The notes: generated by a model not told the origin, from the sequence alone. A DNA stretch of 64,000 nt from Emticicia sp. 21SJ11W-3 (GCF_024138715.1 NZ_CP092074.1:1612001-1676000), one strand, 5' to 3'; positions 37,057 to 45,226 are shown, numbered from the stretch's first letter. Numbers and translations: made by a program.

Positions 37057-37917
37057 TTACTTTTTGAAAAGATGTTTCTGCACACGGAACACCAGCGCTT
37101 TCCAGATACCACCGTCAATCTGGATACGTCTGTCGTTTGTCCAGACTTTGGCGTCATAATCAGAAACCACCGCAATTTTACCTCCGGCTTCCATCAGCCT
37201 GTAACCCATCATGCCATCTACTGCGGCATAGCCGCCTTTATTACGCGCAATGCCTCTGAAGGTACGTTGCACAGGTATATCATAGCCGTTTACTTCAATA
37301 CCTTTTTGGGTTATAAATGCACTGTTGTAACCCAAAACGTTCAGATATGGCGTGTTTTTCTCGTTTTTACGAATCACAAAGCCACTCAGAAACTCGTAAA
37401 TTCCATATTGCCAGCGAGGGGTTTTATCGCTCGGTAAAAAGGCATAGGTTCCATGCACGCAATACACATTGTCTTTTTCACCTTGTTTCAAAGCATTTAT
37501 CATTGCATTAATCCAACCGGGCGGATACAAGGTGTCACTGTCGGCAGACAGCAGATATTTTCCTTTGGCCTTATTCAAGCCCTGTATGCGGGCATGCCCA
37601 ACGCCTTGTTTTTCTTCAAAAAGTACATTTATACCCAGTCTTTTCAGCAAGGCATTGGTGCCATCGGTAGAGTTATTATCAACTATAATAAGTTCTGTCG
37701 GGTATTCAGTATTGGTGTTGGCGAGAGAAATTAAAGTATGCAGAATACCTTCTTCTTCGTTCCAGGCCGGTATTAAAATACTGGCAACCGGATTTTCAAC
37801 ATTGAATCTGGCTAATTTATTCTTTAGCTCGTCAATTTCGCTTTCAGTATATTGATTAATCAGTAAAGGCTTGCTAAGAATCTGCTTTACCCAACCAGGT
37901 AAGGAAATTGCATCCAT
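37057..37917 (-). CDS. GT2 glycosyltransferase
   Basis: The 286-residue GT-A enzyme has VASILIPAWNEEEGILHTLI, LIIVDNNSTDGTNALLKRLG and LLSADSDTLYPPGWINAMI with the D-x-D-like SADSD. It has no obvious transmembrane helix at either end, so it is probably peripheral. It stands 93 bp downstream of the priming sugar transferase and 10 bp upstream of the acetyltransferase start. Confidence 0.88.
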   Translation of the reverse strand: MDAISLPGWVKQILSKPLLINQYTESEIDELKNKLARFNVENPVASILIPAWNEEEGILHTLISLANTNTEYPTELIIVDNNSTDGTNALLKRLGINVLFEEKQGVGHARIQGLNKAKGKYLLSADSDTLYPPGWINAMINALKQGEKDNVYCVHGTYAFLPSDKTPRWQYGIYEFLSGFVIRKNEKNTPYLNVLGYNSAFITQKGIEVNGYDIPVQRTFRGIARNKGGYAAVDGMMGYRLMEAGGKIAVVSDYDAKVWTNDRRIQIDGGIWKALVFRVQKHLFKK

Positions 37918-38010
37918 TTCTATAAAGTTTGATGTTAAAAACCAGACAGCTAACCGGTTGGCTGCTGCAATATGTGTTTTAATATAAATAGGTTCGGTTC
38001 AAAGAGATTC

Positions 38011-39207
38011 TTATACGTTTTCTGACTGCAAAAGTGCAGGGAAGGTCATAAAGAATATCTTCATGTCATACTTGAAAGAGAAATTCCGGGCATATTCAAT
38101 ATCCAGCTGAATACGCTCTTCTTCTGTCATTTCTTTTTTGCCTTTACCACGTTTGGTAACCTGCCAAAGCCCGGTAAGGCCGCCGGGGCCGGCAAAGCGT
38201 TCTATGTATTCGTCGGTAGTTAGTTTTTCGGCTTCATAAAGCGGCAAAGGCCTGTTACCTACAAGCGACATATCGCCGAGGAATATATTAAATAACTGTG
38301 GGAGCTCATCAATACTGGTGTTGCGTAGAAAACGACCCAGTTTGGTAATGCGCGGGTCATTCTGAAACTTCATAAAGGCTGCTTTCTCTTTTTTCTCAGA
38401 CAGATACATTTTCTCACAAATCATTTCTCCGTCCATATATAATTGCTGCTGGCATGAGCCAATGGCCTGGCAGGTATCGCATAACCCGGCAATCTGTTTT
38501 TGTTCGGTTTGCTTGGTGTACATATTCAGCGACCCCATGTTTTTTATCAGCTGGTCGGCATCTGTACGCATGGTTCTGAATTTGTAAATACTGAATATCT
38601 TGTAACCGGCCCCTACACGCTTTGAAAGATATATGACAGGCCCTTTGGAGTCAAGCTTTATCAGAATAGCAACAATTATTAACAACGGCGAGAGTAGTAA
38701 TAACGCAAGGCCTGTGGTGGTAACATCGATGAATCTTTTCCAGAAAGGTATTTTTACATCAAGTATACTGGCTTTGGTTTGCTGCATGGCCTTGTAATGC
38801 CGACGCTTGATAAAGTATTCAAGGCGGACTATTAAATCGCCTGAACTAAAATCGATAGGATATATATCATCACCGCCTTTTTCCTGTACTTCTTTAATTA
38901 ATCCTGCTGTAATATTTTCGCTGGTAACTATCACCGGTAGAGAGCGAGTCCATGCTTGTCCGCGAATCGTTTCAAGGAATTTAAGACCGTCGTTACCTTT
39001 ATTGATAACAATGGCATCTGGAGGGTAGGTGTTTTTAAGATAATTAAGACAATCTTCCGGAGTACCCATAATTTTAATATGGATTTTTTTTCCGAACTTC
39101 TTTAGGAAATCAACCACTACTTTGTCGTCTCTTTCAATAAAAATAATCTTAATCGGGAGCTTTTCCTCCTCCGGTACAATAGCAGTATTAGGTAAAGGAT
39201 TATTCAT
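38011..39207 (-). CDS. Priming sugar transferase with N-terminal pseudo-receiver domain and Cys4 insertion
   Basis: The C-terminal part of this 398-residue protein is a bacterial sugar transferase (PF02397 type). A membrane helix (about 165-185) precedes KFRTMRTDAD, DPRITKLGRFLRNTSIDELP and GDMSLVGNRPLP, the motifs that move a sugar-phosphate to undecaprenyl phosphate. Residues 18-135 look like a receiver domain, but the phospho-acceptor position is N69 (AIVINKGNDG) and the lysine position reads YPIDF, so it should not be phosphorylated. Between the two catalytic halves is an insertion with C243, C246, C252 and C264. Membrane-anchored, cytoplasmic face. It follows a true receiver protein by 18 bp. 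Confidence 0.88.
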   Translation of the reverse strand: MNNPLPNTAIVPEEEKLPIKIIFIERDDKVVVDFLKKFGKKIHIKIMGTPEDCLNYLKNTYPPDAIVINKGNDGLKFLETIRGQAWTRSLPVIVTSENITAGLIKEVQEKGGDDIYPIDFSSGDLIVRLEYFIKRRHYKAMQQTKASILDVKIPFWKRFIDVTTTGLALLLLSPLLIIVAILIKLDSKGPVIYLSKRVGAGYKIFSIYKFRTMRTDADQLIKNMGSLNMYTKQTEQKQIAGLCDTCQAIGSCQQQLYMDGEMICEKMYLSEKKEKAAFMKFQNDPRITKLGRFLRNTSIDELPQLFNIFLGDMSLVGNRPLPLYEAEKLTTDEYIERFAGPGGLTGLWQVTKRGKGKKEMTEEERIQLDIEYARNFSFKYDMKIFFMTFPALLQSENV

Positions 39208-39225
39208 ATTATACAGATGAGTTTT

Positions 39226-39627
39226 CTACGAATCAATGATGGATTTTGGCTTAACCCTGCGCAAAATAGCTTTAATTTTGGCATGTACCTCCATAGGGTT
39301 AAAAGGCTTGAGCATAAAGTCGTCGGCACCCAGATTCAGGCATTCTATTCGTTCTTTGCTTTCGTCGGTTCCTGAAAGTATAATAATTGGCAGGTCTGAA
39401 TACAAATTGCTTGACCTGATTACTTTGGTAAACTCTTTTCCGTTTAGATTCGGCATATTCAAATCAGCAATTATGAAGTCGGTATCATTACCTGCTTCCA
39501 GCCAGTTCATGCCTTCCATGCCATCATTTTTTACAGTAACTTCAAATTCTTTGTTAAGGAAATGCTCTAAAACCTTTCTGATACTAGCCTCATCATCAAT
39601 TATCAGAAGTTTTAACTTTTTGCTCAT
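39226..39627 (-). CDS. Single-domain response regulator
   Basis: The 133-residue protein is one receiver domain: acidic pocket D11/D12 (LLIIDDEAS), phospho-acceptor D55 (FIIADLNMPNLNG) and the lysine in DFMLKPF. There is no output domain. It heads the operon of the priming transferase. Such stand-alone receivers either pass phosphate in a relay or act by binding a partner. The adjacent gene encodes a pseudo-receiver of similar length, so receiver-receiver contact is a reasonable, untested idea. Confidence 0.92.
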   Translation of the reverse strand: MSKKLKLLIIDDEASIRKVLEHFLNKEFEVTVKNDGMEGMNWLEAGNDTDFIIADLNMPNLNGKEFTKVIRSSNLYSDLPIIILSGTDESKERIECLNLGADDFMLKPFNPMEVHAKIKAILRRVKPKSIIDS

Positions 39628-40320
39628 GGTTTTTTAATTTATTGAGAAATAGTAGAAACATCGCTTTTCCTGCTAATAAGCCTGCAAGTCCTGAAACCTT
39701 GAAGCAATTATTTTGCCAAAGTATTCATTATCTGATTATTAGTATTCACGTGTGATTCCTGTGCTGCTACTGCTGTTGAAAAATACTAAAATAGGCAGGG
39801 TACAAAATTCAAGCGATTTAAGCCCGTAATTATAAACATGACGCGAAAAATGAACTATTTCGAGCCTTTTTACTGGCTTTAAGGTCACTTTTAATAGCTG
39901 ACCACTGATTTTTTGAAAATTAGTAAAAAATCTTATTGGTTGGTAAAAAAAAATAGAATTTGATTGTTAATAATATTCTTTCAGCGGTGTATGTTTGATT
40001 GAAAGTGTTGTTAATTAGTTCATTATTAGTTGTTTAAGGGTTTATTTTCGTGCTTGCTTTACCTGTTTTTTTTTCAGCTTGCCCACAATTGCTTTGTTAA
40101 ATGGCTTAATGACTGGTCTTTGTTTAATGATTCTAATGTTATGACGAGTAAATGTTAAACGTTTTTCCGGGGTTTATTCTATAAGTTAATGTAGAAATTG
40201 GTCACTTTTTGTGGTATTGAAGTATTAATATCAAACATGAAAATCATAGGCTGGGCAAATAGCTCATCTGTACGAATAAATGTTTTAGTTAGAAGTAAAA
40301 TAAATTGTAATTAAAGCAAA
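39628..40320. other. Gene-free AT-rich region
   Basis: About 690 bp between the start of the response-regulator gene and the terminator of the kduD-kduI-GH88 operon. It contains long T and A runs and no reading frame above about 25 codons. It should carry the promoter of the minus-strand exopolysaccharide operon, but I could not place it. No RNA gene or repeat was recognised. Confidence 0.6.
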
Positions 40321-40342
40321 AAGCCCCTTGTTTTAGGGGCTT
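40321..40342 (-). terminator. Intrinsic terminator of the kduD-kduI-GH88 operon
   Basis: On the minus strand AAGCCCC, an 8-nt loop and GGGGCTT are followed by TTTGC. The stem lies about 31 bp after the GH88 stop. Confidence 0.8.
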
Positions 40343-40373
40343 CTTTGTTGGCGATAACAGAGGCGCACAGCCA

Positions 40374-41546
40374 TTACTTTTTCAACTTTTTATATCTTAA
40401 CAATCCTTCTAAGAAATAGTAGTCAGCATACACTAGTGGTACATCAATTTCTGATTTCAGAGGCTTGGCGCCTACTGAGTGCTTTAAAATGAAATGGTTG
40501 TTTTCGCCTAAGTTCGCTTTATAAGCAGGGCTTGACAGGCTGGCCAGCATGGTTTCGGCTGAGTTGAAGTACACCTTACTTTTGGCTTTGCTTACATAAG
40601 TGCTTAGCTCTAACAAAGCAGATGCCGTAATGGCGCCAGCCGATGCATCCCGTTCCTCGTTCGGGATATTGGGTGCATTAAAATCCCAATAAGGAATTTT
40701 ATCTGCCGGAAGGTTCGGGTGATTCAGATAGTAATCGGCAATCTTCTCTGCCTGGGCCAGATACTTTTTGTCTTTGGTTTCGCGGTACATATCTGTGTAC
40801 CCATATAAAGCCCAGGCTTGTCCACGTGCCCAAGCCGACTCATCAGCATAACCCTGGTGGGTGCCTTTTTTCAGCACTTCGCCGTTTTCGCCATAAGCTA
40901 TTACATGGTAGCTGCTTCCATCAGGTCTGAAATGGTTTTTAAGCGTGTTATCGGCATGGGTAACACTCAGATTATAAAAATCCTTGTTGCCCGATTCTCT
41001 TGCTGCCCAGAACAAAAACTCCAGGTTCATCATGTTATCTACAATTACCGGATACTTATAACCTTTCCAGTTATTCCACGATTTGATAACGCCAACTTTC
41101 GGGTCGAAGCGGGTAGCTAAAGACTTGGCGCCGGTTAGCATGATTTCTTTGTACTGCTCATTTCCGGTTAGTCTGTATCCGTTTCCGAACGGGCAATACA
41201 ACATAAAGCCCAGGTCATGTGTGCCGGTATTGAATTTCTCTTTTTCTACGGCCATTGTCCATTTGTGGGCTGCATCTTTCCATTTAGGGTCTTGTGTCTG
41301 CTCAAAAATATACCAGAGTGAACCTCCGAAAAAGCCGCTGCACCACCAGCTGGTAGGCATATCTCTGGCCGAACCGTCAGGGTTGGTTGATTGCGGCGTT
41401 TTGGTAATATCAGGGTGGCTTTTCAGCATGCCTTCATATTGCTGTGCGGCAAAGGCAAATTCTTTGGCCACATCTATCTTCTTTTGTCCGAAAACAAATG
41501 TCGATAAGCCAAATAATATCGCCGTAAGTTTTGTGGTGAGTTTCAT
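40374..41546 (-). CDS. GH88 unsaturated glucuronyl hydrolase
   Basis: The 390-residue protein has a signal peptide (ending VFGQ near residue 21) and an alpha/alpha-barrel. The two catalytic aspartates are recognisable: D111 in GTHDLGFMLYCPF and D170 in VIVDNMMNLEFL, a spacing of 59, close to that of the Bacillus enzyme as I recall it. GH88 hydrates unsaturated uronates at the non-reducing end of lyase products and releases them. The gene is third in the kduD-kduI-GH88 operon, 52 bp after kduI. It differs from the GH105 gene of the first locus, so the organism has two families for the same chemical step. Confidence 0.93.
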   Translation of the reverse strand: MKLTTKLTAILFGLSTFVFGQKKIDVAKEFAFAAQQYEGMLKSHPDITKTPQSTNPDGSARDMPTSWWCSGFFGGSLWYIFEQTQDPKWKDAAHKWTMAVEKEKFNTGTHDLGFMLYCPFGNGYRLTGNEQYKEIMLTGAKSLATRFDPKVGVIKSWNNWKGYKYPVIVDNMMNLEFLFWAARESGNKDFYNLSVTHADNTLKNHFRPDGSSYHVIAYGENGEVLKKGTHQGYADESAWARGQAWALYGYTDMYRETKDKKYLAQAEKIADYYLNHPNLPADKIPYWDFNAPNIPNEERDASAGAITASALLELSTYVSKAKSKVYFNSAETMLASLSSPAYKANLGENNHFILKHSVGAKPLKSEIDVPLVYADYYFLEGLLRYKKLKK

Positions 41547-41598
41547 AGTTTATATCAGGTTGAATTTAATAATTAATGTATGCGTAAACCGGGTAAGA

Positions 41599-42429
41599 TT
41601 ACCGTAACTCAGGAATAGTGATAAAGTCCATATCTGTAAAAGATTGGTTTTCTCCGGCCATTCCCCAGATGAACGAGTAGTTTGAAGTACCACAACCTGA
41701 ATGAACCGACCACGGCGGTGAGATAATGGCCTGGTGGTTGCCTACCCATAAATGACGGGTTTGCTGAGGCTGACCCATCAGATGCAACACTGCGTGGCTT
41801 TGAGGTACATCAAAATAGCAGTACACTTCCATCCGGCGGTCATGAGTGTGCGATGGCATGGTGTTCCATGCACTGCCCGTTTGCAAAACCGTAAGACCCA
41901 TCACCAACTGGCAACTTCTGATTCCATCGAGATGAATATACTTATAAATAATACGTTGATTGGCTGTTTCAACAGAACCCATACTTGCCGGTGATGCCTC
42001 TTCTTTGGTCATCAGGCGGGTAGGGTAGGCCGAATGTGCAGGTGCCGAAAGAACGAAGTACTTGGCAGGATTTGCAAGATCTATACTTTCAAAAATTACA
42101 TCTTGTGAGCCTTTGCCTATATAAAGGCAGTCCAGTTTATCGATAAGGAAACTTTCACCATTTACGGTTATTTTACCGTTGCCCGCTACATTGATAATCC
42201 CTATCTCTCTTCTTTCAAGAAAATATTCAGCCTTCAGGTCTTCATAATTACCAAGAGACACCGGTTCTCCTACGGGCATTACGCCACCAAGTATCATGCG
42301 GTCGTAATGAGAATAAACCAGATGTATCTGATTGGGTGTAAACAGGGTTTCTACCAGAAAATTGTCTCTTAACTGGCTGGTATTCATTCCTGCTGTTTCG
42401 GCAGGGCTACTTTCATATCTTGATTGCAT
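41599..42429 (-). CDS. kduI: 5-dehydro-4-deoxy-D-glucuronate isomerase
   Basis: The 276-residue cupin-type isomerase has the metal site H194, H196, E201 (PSHTHDRRMEVYCYFD) and H243 (WSVHSGCGT), each two residues earlier than the E. coli ligands as I recall them. KduI converts the linear ketouronate (DKI) to 3-deoxy-D-glycero-2,5-hexodiulosonate, which KduD reduces. Other family blocks are visible (LGGVMPVGEPVSLGNY, HLMGQPQQTRHLWV). It follows kduD by 46 bp. Confidence 0.97.
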   Translation of the reverse strand: MQSRYESSPAETAGMNTSQLRDNFLVETLFTPNQIHLVYSHYDRMILGGVMPVGEPVSLGNYEDLKAEYFLERREIGIINVAGNGKITVNGESFLIDKLDCLYIGKGSQDVIFESIDLANPAKYFVLSAPAHSAYPTRLMTKEEASPASMGSVETANQRIIYKYIHLDGIRSCQLVMGLTVLQTGSAWNTMPSHTHDRRMEVYCYFDVPQSHAVLHLMGQPQQTRHLWVGNHQAIISPPWSVHSGCGTSNYSFIWGMAGENQSFTDMDFITIPELR

Positions 42430-42475
42430 GTTGCTATTGTTATAGTTTAATAATTATCTGATTTATGAATGCGTC

Positions 42476-43231
42476 TCATCTGCCCATCCATCCTCCATCA
42501 ACTGTTAGTATGGTGCCGTGTACATAATCTGAGGCCTTAGAAGCCAGAAATACAGCCGGGCCTTTAAAGTCTTGTGTTTCGCCCCATCTGCCAGCCGGAA
42601 TACGTGCCAGAATAGACGTGCTTCTCTCAGGGTCGTTTCTGAGTGCCTCTGTGTTATCTGTGGCAATATAGCCCGGGGCTATGGCATTTACGTTTACACC
42701 TTTGCTGGCCCATTCGTTTGCCAGCGCTTTTACAAGGCTGCCAATAGCACCTTTGCTGGCAGCATAACCGGGTACATTAATACCGCCCTGAAACGTAAGC
42801 AATGAGGCAGTAAAAATAATCTTACCCGATTGTTGTGCAACCATACGTGCGCCAATCTCACGTGCCAAAATGAATTGGGAGTCCAGATTGATGGTCATCA
42901 CTGTGTCCCAGTATTCGTCCGGGTGTTCGGCGGCTGGTTTACGAAGTATCGTGCCTGCGTTATTTACGAGAATATCAATTATCGGAAAATCGGCCTTTAC
43001 CTGTTCAATAAACCGATACAGGCTGTCACGGTTACTGAAATCGGCCTGATAGGCTTTAAAGTTTTTGCCTAATGCCTTAACGGCCACTTCAACTTCGCTG
43101 CCTTGTAAGGCTATACTGGTTGATACGCCAATGATATCTGCCCCGGCTTCTGCCAGGCCAATGGCAATGGCTTTACCTATACCTTTGTTGCAACCTGTAA
43201 CAAGTGCAACTTTGCCTGAAATATTAAACAT
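42476..43231 (-). CDS. kduD: 2-dehydro-3-deoxy-D-gluconate 5-dehydrogenase (SDR)
   Basis: The 251-residue short-chain dehydrogenase has the nucleotide motif VTGCNKGIGK (12-20), LVNNAGT (88-94), the catalytic pair Y156/K160 in GYAASKGAI and a preceding S143. Together with its kduI neighbour and the ending TILTVDGGWMGR this fits KduD, which reduces the diketone to 2-keto-3-deoxygluconate. The ATG at 43231 was chosen (MFNISGKVALVTG); the frame extends to a TTG 24 bases upstream without an obvious reason. The predicted LacI operator lies 120 bp upstream. Confidence 0.93.
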   Translation of the reverse strand: MFNISGKVALVTGCNKGIGKAIAIGLAEAGADIIGVSTSIALQGSEVEVAVKALGKNFKAYQADFSNRDSLYRFIEQVKADFPIIDILVNNAGTILRKPAAEHPDEYWDTVMTINLDSQFILAREIGARMVAQQSGKIIFTASLLTFQGGINVPGYAASKGAIGSLVKALANEWASKGVNVNAIAPGYIATDNTEALRNDPERSTSILARIPAGRWGETQDFKGPAVFLASKASDYVHGTILTVDGGWMGR

Positions 43232-43350
43232 TTGGATGTCGATTGAATTTTTCAAAGATAATACTACTTATGCAAGCTGTTGTGCCGAACCAAATTATAT
43301 GCTAAGATGCAAACGGAATACAGGCCGATACAAATATGTTTATGACTTTA

Positions 43351-43383
43351 TTTATGCAAACGTTGTCGGGAACGTTACCAAAA
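43351..43383. promoter_or_regulatory. Predicted LacI-family operator between kduD and lacI
   Basis: The sequence equals 13101-13133 at 31 of 33 positions. The core is GCAAACGTT, 6 nt, AACGTTACC. It stands midway between kduD (120 bp) and the lacI-type gene (117 bp), so it can control both and allow autoregulation. Confidence 0.8.
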
Positions 43384-43435
43384 AGGCATTTGCCGCGCTA
43401 GGTTTTGATAATTTTAATATCTTTGATTGTCGATT

Positions 43436-43455
43436 CCCGCCCCTTTATCGGCGGG
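43436..43455 (+). promoter_or_regulatory. GC hairpin in the leader of the lacI-type gene
   Basis: CCCGCC and GGCGGG form a 6-bp GC stem with an 8-nt loop, 45 bp upstream of the TTG start. It is GC-rich against an AT-rich surrounding. It may lower translation of the repressor; no T-run follows. Confidence 0.4.
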
Positions 43456-43499
43456 TGAGAAGTGTTGTACTTTAATAATTTGTATTTTTTCGTTATCCA

Positions 43500-44507
43500 T
43501 TGGAAGCCATCACCATTAAAGATATTGCCAGGGCACTTAATTTGTCTACTTCTACGGTGTCAAGAGCGCTAAGGGGAAGCTATGAAATTAACCCTGATAC
43601 CAAAAAGCTGGTATTAGAGTATGCCGAAAAGGTGAATTATCACCCCAACCCGATTGCCCTTAGTTTAAAAGAAAACAAGAGCCGGGCAATAGGGGTAATA
43701 GTGCCTGAAATAGCCAACCACTTCTTTTCTCAGGCAATCAATGGGATAGAGGCAGAGGCCTATGAGCGGGGCTACCATGTGGTGATATTTCAAAGCCATG
43801 AGTCGTATGAGCGAGAGTGTAGCAATATTCAGCATCTGGTTGGGCGAAAGGTAGACGGTGTGCTGATATCGCTGTCCGGGCAAACCACCAATACCGGTCA
43901 TTTGCTTGAAATACAAAAGAGGGGCGTACCTCTGGTGGTTTTTGACCGCATTACCAACGACATTGAAACCAACAAAGTAATAGCAGATAATTTTCAGGGG
44001 GCCTTTCAGGCTACCGAACATCTGATTCTGAACGGCCGTAAACGCATTGCCCATATTACCAGCCCGTCATTGTTATATACAACCCATGAGCGGCTGGAAG
44101 GCTACAAAGCTGCGCTGGCAAAATACGGTATTGCCTTTGATGAGAACCTGGTAAGGTATTGCGGATTTGCACCCGAAGAAGCCCGGCAGGTGATTTTTGA
44201 ACTGCTGGACACCCAAAAACCTGATGCCATTTTTACCGCCAGCGACCGCCTGGCGCTGGATAGCTTTGCTGCTGTAAAAGCCAAAGGCATACAGATACCA
44301 GACGAGGTAGCCTTTATCGGCTTTACTAATCTGGGAGTAGCCCACCTGCTTGACCCGCCTCTAAGTACTGTTGTGCAACCTGCCTTTGCCATTGGTAAAA
44401 CCGCGGCTGAAATCTTACTGAATACGATTGAGAAAAAGCAAAACGCCTGTGAAATAAGAACCATCAGGATTGCCACCGAACTTAATCTCCGGCAATCATC
44501 CAAATAA
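43500..44507 (+). CDS. LacI-family transcriptional regulator of uronate genes
   Basis: The 335-residue protein has an N-terminal helix-turn-helix (ITIKDIARALNLSTSTVSRA), a hinge around residues 50-60 (HPNPIALSLKENKSRAIGV) and a periplasmic-binding-type sensor domain (VIVPEIANHFFSQAINGIE, FTASDRLALDSFAAVKAKGI). It is divergent from kduD-kduI-GH88 and is probably a repressor that responds to a uronate intermediate such as KDG, but the ligand is not known. The family usually begins M-x-x-x-TIKDIA, which fixes the start at a TTG (43500); no ATG is available. A terminator follows at once. Confidence 0.9.
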   Translation: MEAITIKDIARALNLSTSTVSRALRGSYEINPDTKKLVLEYAEKVNYHPNPIALSLKENKSRAIGVIVPEIANHFFSQAINGIEAEAYERGYHVVIFQSHESYERECSNIQHLVGRKVDGVLISLSGQTTNTGHLLEIQKRGVPLVVFDRITNDIETNKVIADNFQGAFQATEHLILNGRKRIAHITSPSLLYTTHERLEGYKAALAKYGIAFDENLVRYCGFAPEEARQVIFELLDTQKPDAIFTASDRLALDSFAAVKAKGIQIPDEVAFIGFTNLGVAHLLDPPLSTVVQPAFAIGKTAAEILLNTIEKKQNACEIRTIRIATELNLRQSSK

Positions 44508-44536
44508 AAATCCGCAGGTCAGAAACATGCGGATTT
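44508..44536 (+). terminator. Intrinsic terminator after the lacI-type gene
   Basis: AAATCCGCA and TGCGGATTT form a perfect 9-bp stem with an 11-nt loop, starting directly after the stop codon. It also faces the convergent lipoprotein gene at 44582 and may serve both. Confidence 0.85.
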
Positions 44537-44581
44537 AGAGCCTAAACTATTTATAAACTAAATGATGAGTGTAAGTCAGAA

Positions 44582-45142
44582 TTATTGAATGGCAATGTTA
44601 AAATCAAGGTTTACGTCGTCACTACCAGGGGTAATGGTGCCATCTTTTACATCTTTTCCGTTTACTGGTGGTTGATGTCTCAATTGTACTTTTAGTTTAC
44701 CTGTACCGGCTGAACCAGTTTTTACAGTGCCTGTCAGGCCAATCGGGAAATTACGCACGTCTTTATCTCCATAAGTATAAGTTAATAAACCTGACGGCGA
44801 AGGCGTAAACACAAAAAGGTGTTCCTGACTTTCTTTCTGTACTTCATCTGTAATATTATCAGCAGGATTCTTCGATTCGTCCATCAACTCTACTGTTAAC
44901 GTATACGTAGTATTGGCTGCAAGAGCAATATTGTCAAATTTTAAGGGGGCATTTCCTCCATCACCGTCCGGGTCATTAAAAACAAAAGTTTTAGTAGTAC
45001 CACCCGACGTGAAATTCAATTTAACAGTTGTGATAATTTCATTCTCATCTTCTACATCTACCGATTCTTTTTTACAGGCTGCCACCGAAAGCAAGGCAGC
45101 TAACGCCATACTTTTGAAGAGAATTACGCGACTTCTTTGCAT
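44582..45142 (-). CDS. Small lipoprotein paired with a TonB receptor (periplasmic-binding-fold-named family)
   Basis: The 186-residue lipoprotein has its lipobox cysteine at about C23 (LLSVAAC) and then a charged KKES region. The body is beta-rich, with TVKLNFTSGGTTKTFVFNDP and an Asp/Gly-rich DPDGDGG segment that could bind divalent metal. Similar proteins, annotated in flavobacteria as 'type 1 periplasmic binding fold superfamily', stand next to metal-linked TonB receptors; I state this from memory. Its promoter carries two copies of a palindrome that also controls the receptor gene upstream. Role in metal capture is inferred. Confidence 0.7.
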   Translation of the reverse strand: MQRSRVILFKSMALAALLSVAACKKESVDVEDENEIITTVKLNFTSGGTTKTFVFNDPDGDGGNAPLKFDNIALAANTTYTLTVELMDESKNPADNITDEVQKESQEHLFVFTPSPSGLLTYTYGDKDVRNFPIGLTGTVKTGSAGTGKLKVQLRHQPPVNGKDVKDGTITPGSDDVNLDFNIAIQ

Positions 45143-45172
45143 GATATTGAGATTTAGTGTTTTATGTACAAA

Positions 45173-45187
45173 TGCAACAATGGTGCA
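45173..45187. promoter_or_regulatory. Palindromic operator, copy 1 (TGCAA-N5-TTGCA type)
   Basis: TGCAACAATGGTGCA has one mismatch to the palindrome TGCAA-N5-TTGCA. It ends two bases inside the -7 element of the lipoprotein promoter and covers the expected start point, a position suited to repression. Confidence 0.72.
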
Positions 45188-45193
45188 AATATA
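45186..45193 (-). promoter_or_regulatory. -7 element of the lipoprotein promoter
   Basis: The minus strand reads TATATTTG, a perfect TAnnTTTG. A TTG (minus strand) at 45214-45216, 20 bp upstream, fits the -33 element. The expected transcript start lies roughly 35-40 bp before the ATG at 45142. Confidence 0.65.
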
Positions 45194-45211
45194 ATTTTGA
45201 GAAACTTATAA

Positions 45212-45226
45212 TGCAACAATATTGCA
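45212..45226. promoter_or_regulatory. Palindromic operator, copy 2
   Basis: TGCAACAATATTGCA is a perfect TGCAA-N5-TTGCA palindrome. It covers the predicted -33 TTG of the lipoprotein promoter and lies 17 bp after the stop of the TonB receptor gene. With copy 1 it brackets the promoter. Confidence 0.75.

Noticed and set aside
40237-40314. 25-codon frame starting MKIIGWANSS in the empty region before the GH88 terminator
   Set aside because: No good ribosome-binding site, no hydrophobic or basic pattern, and length expected by chance in 690 bp.
41083-41607. Plus-strand frame of 174 codons over the GH88 gene
   Set aside because: GH88 with both catalytic aspartates is certain on the minus strand; the other frame is a shadow.
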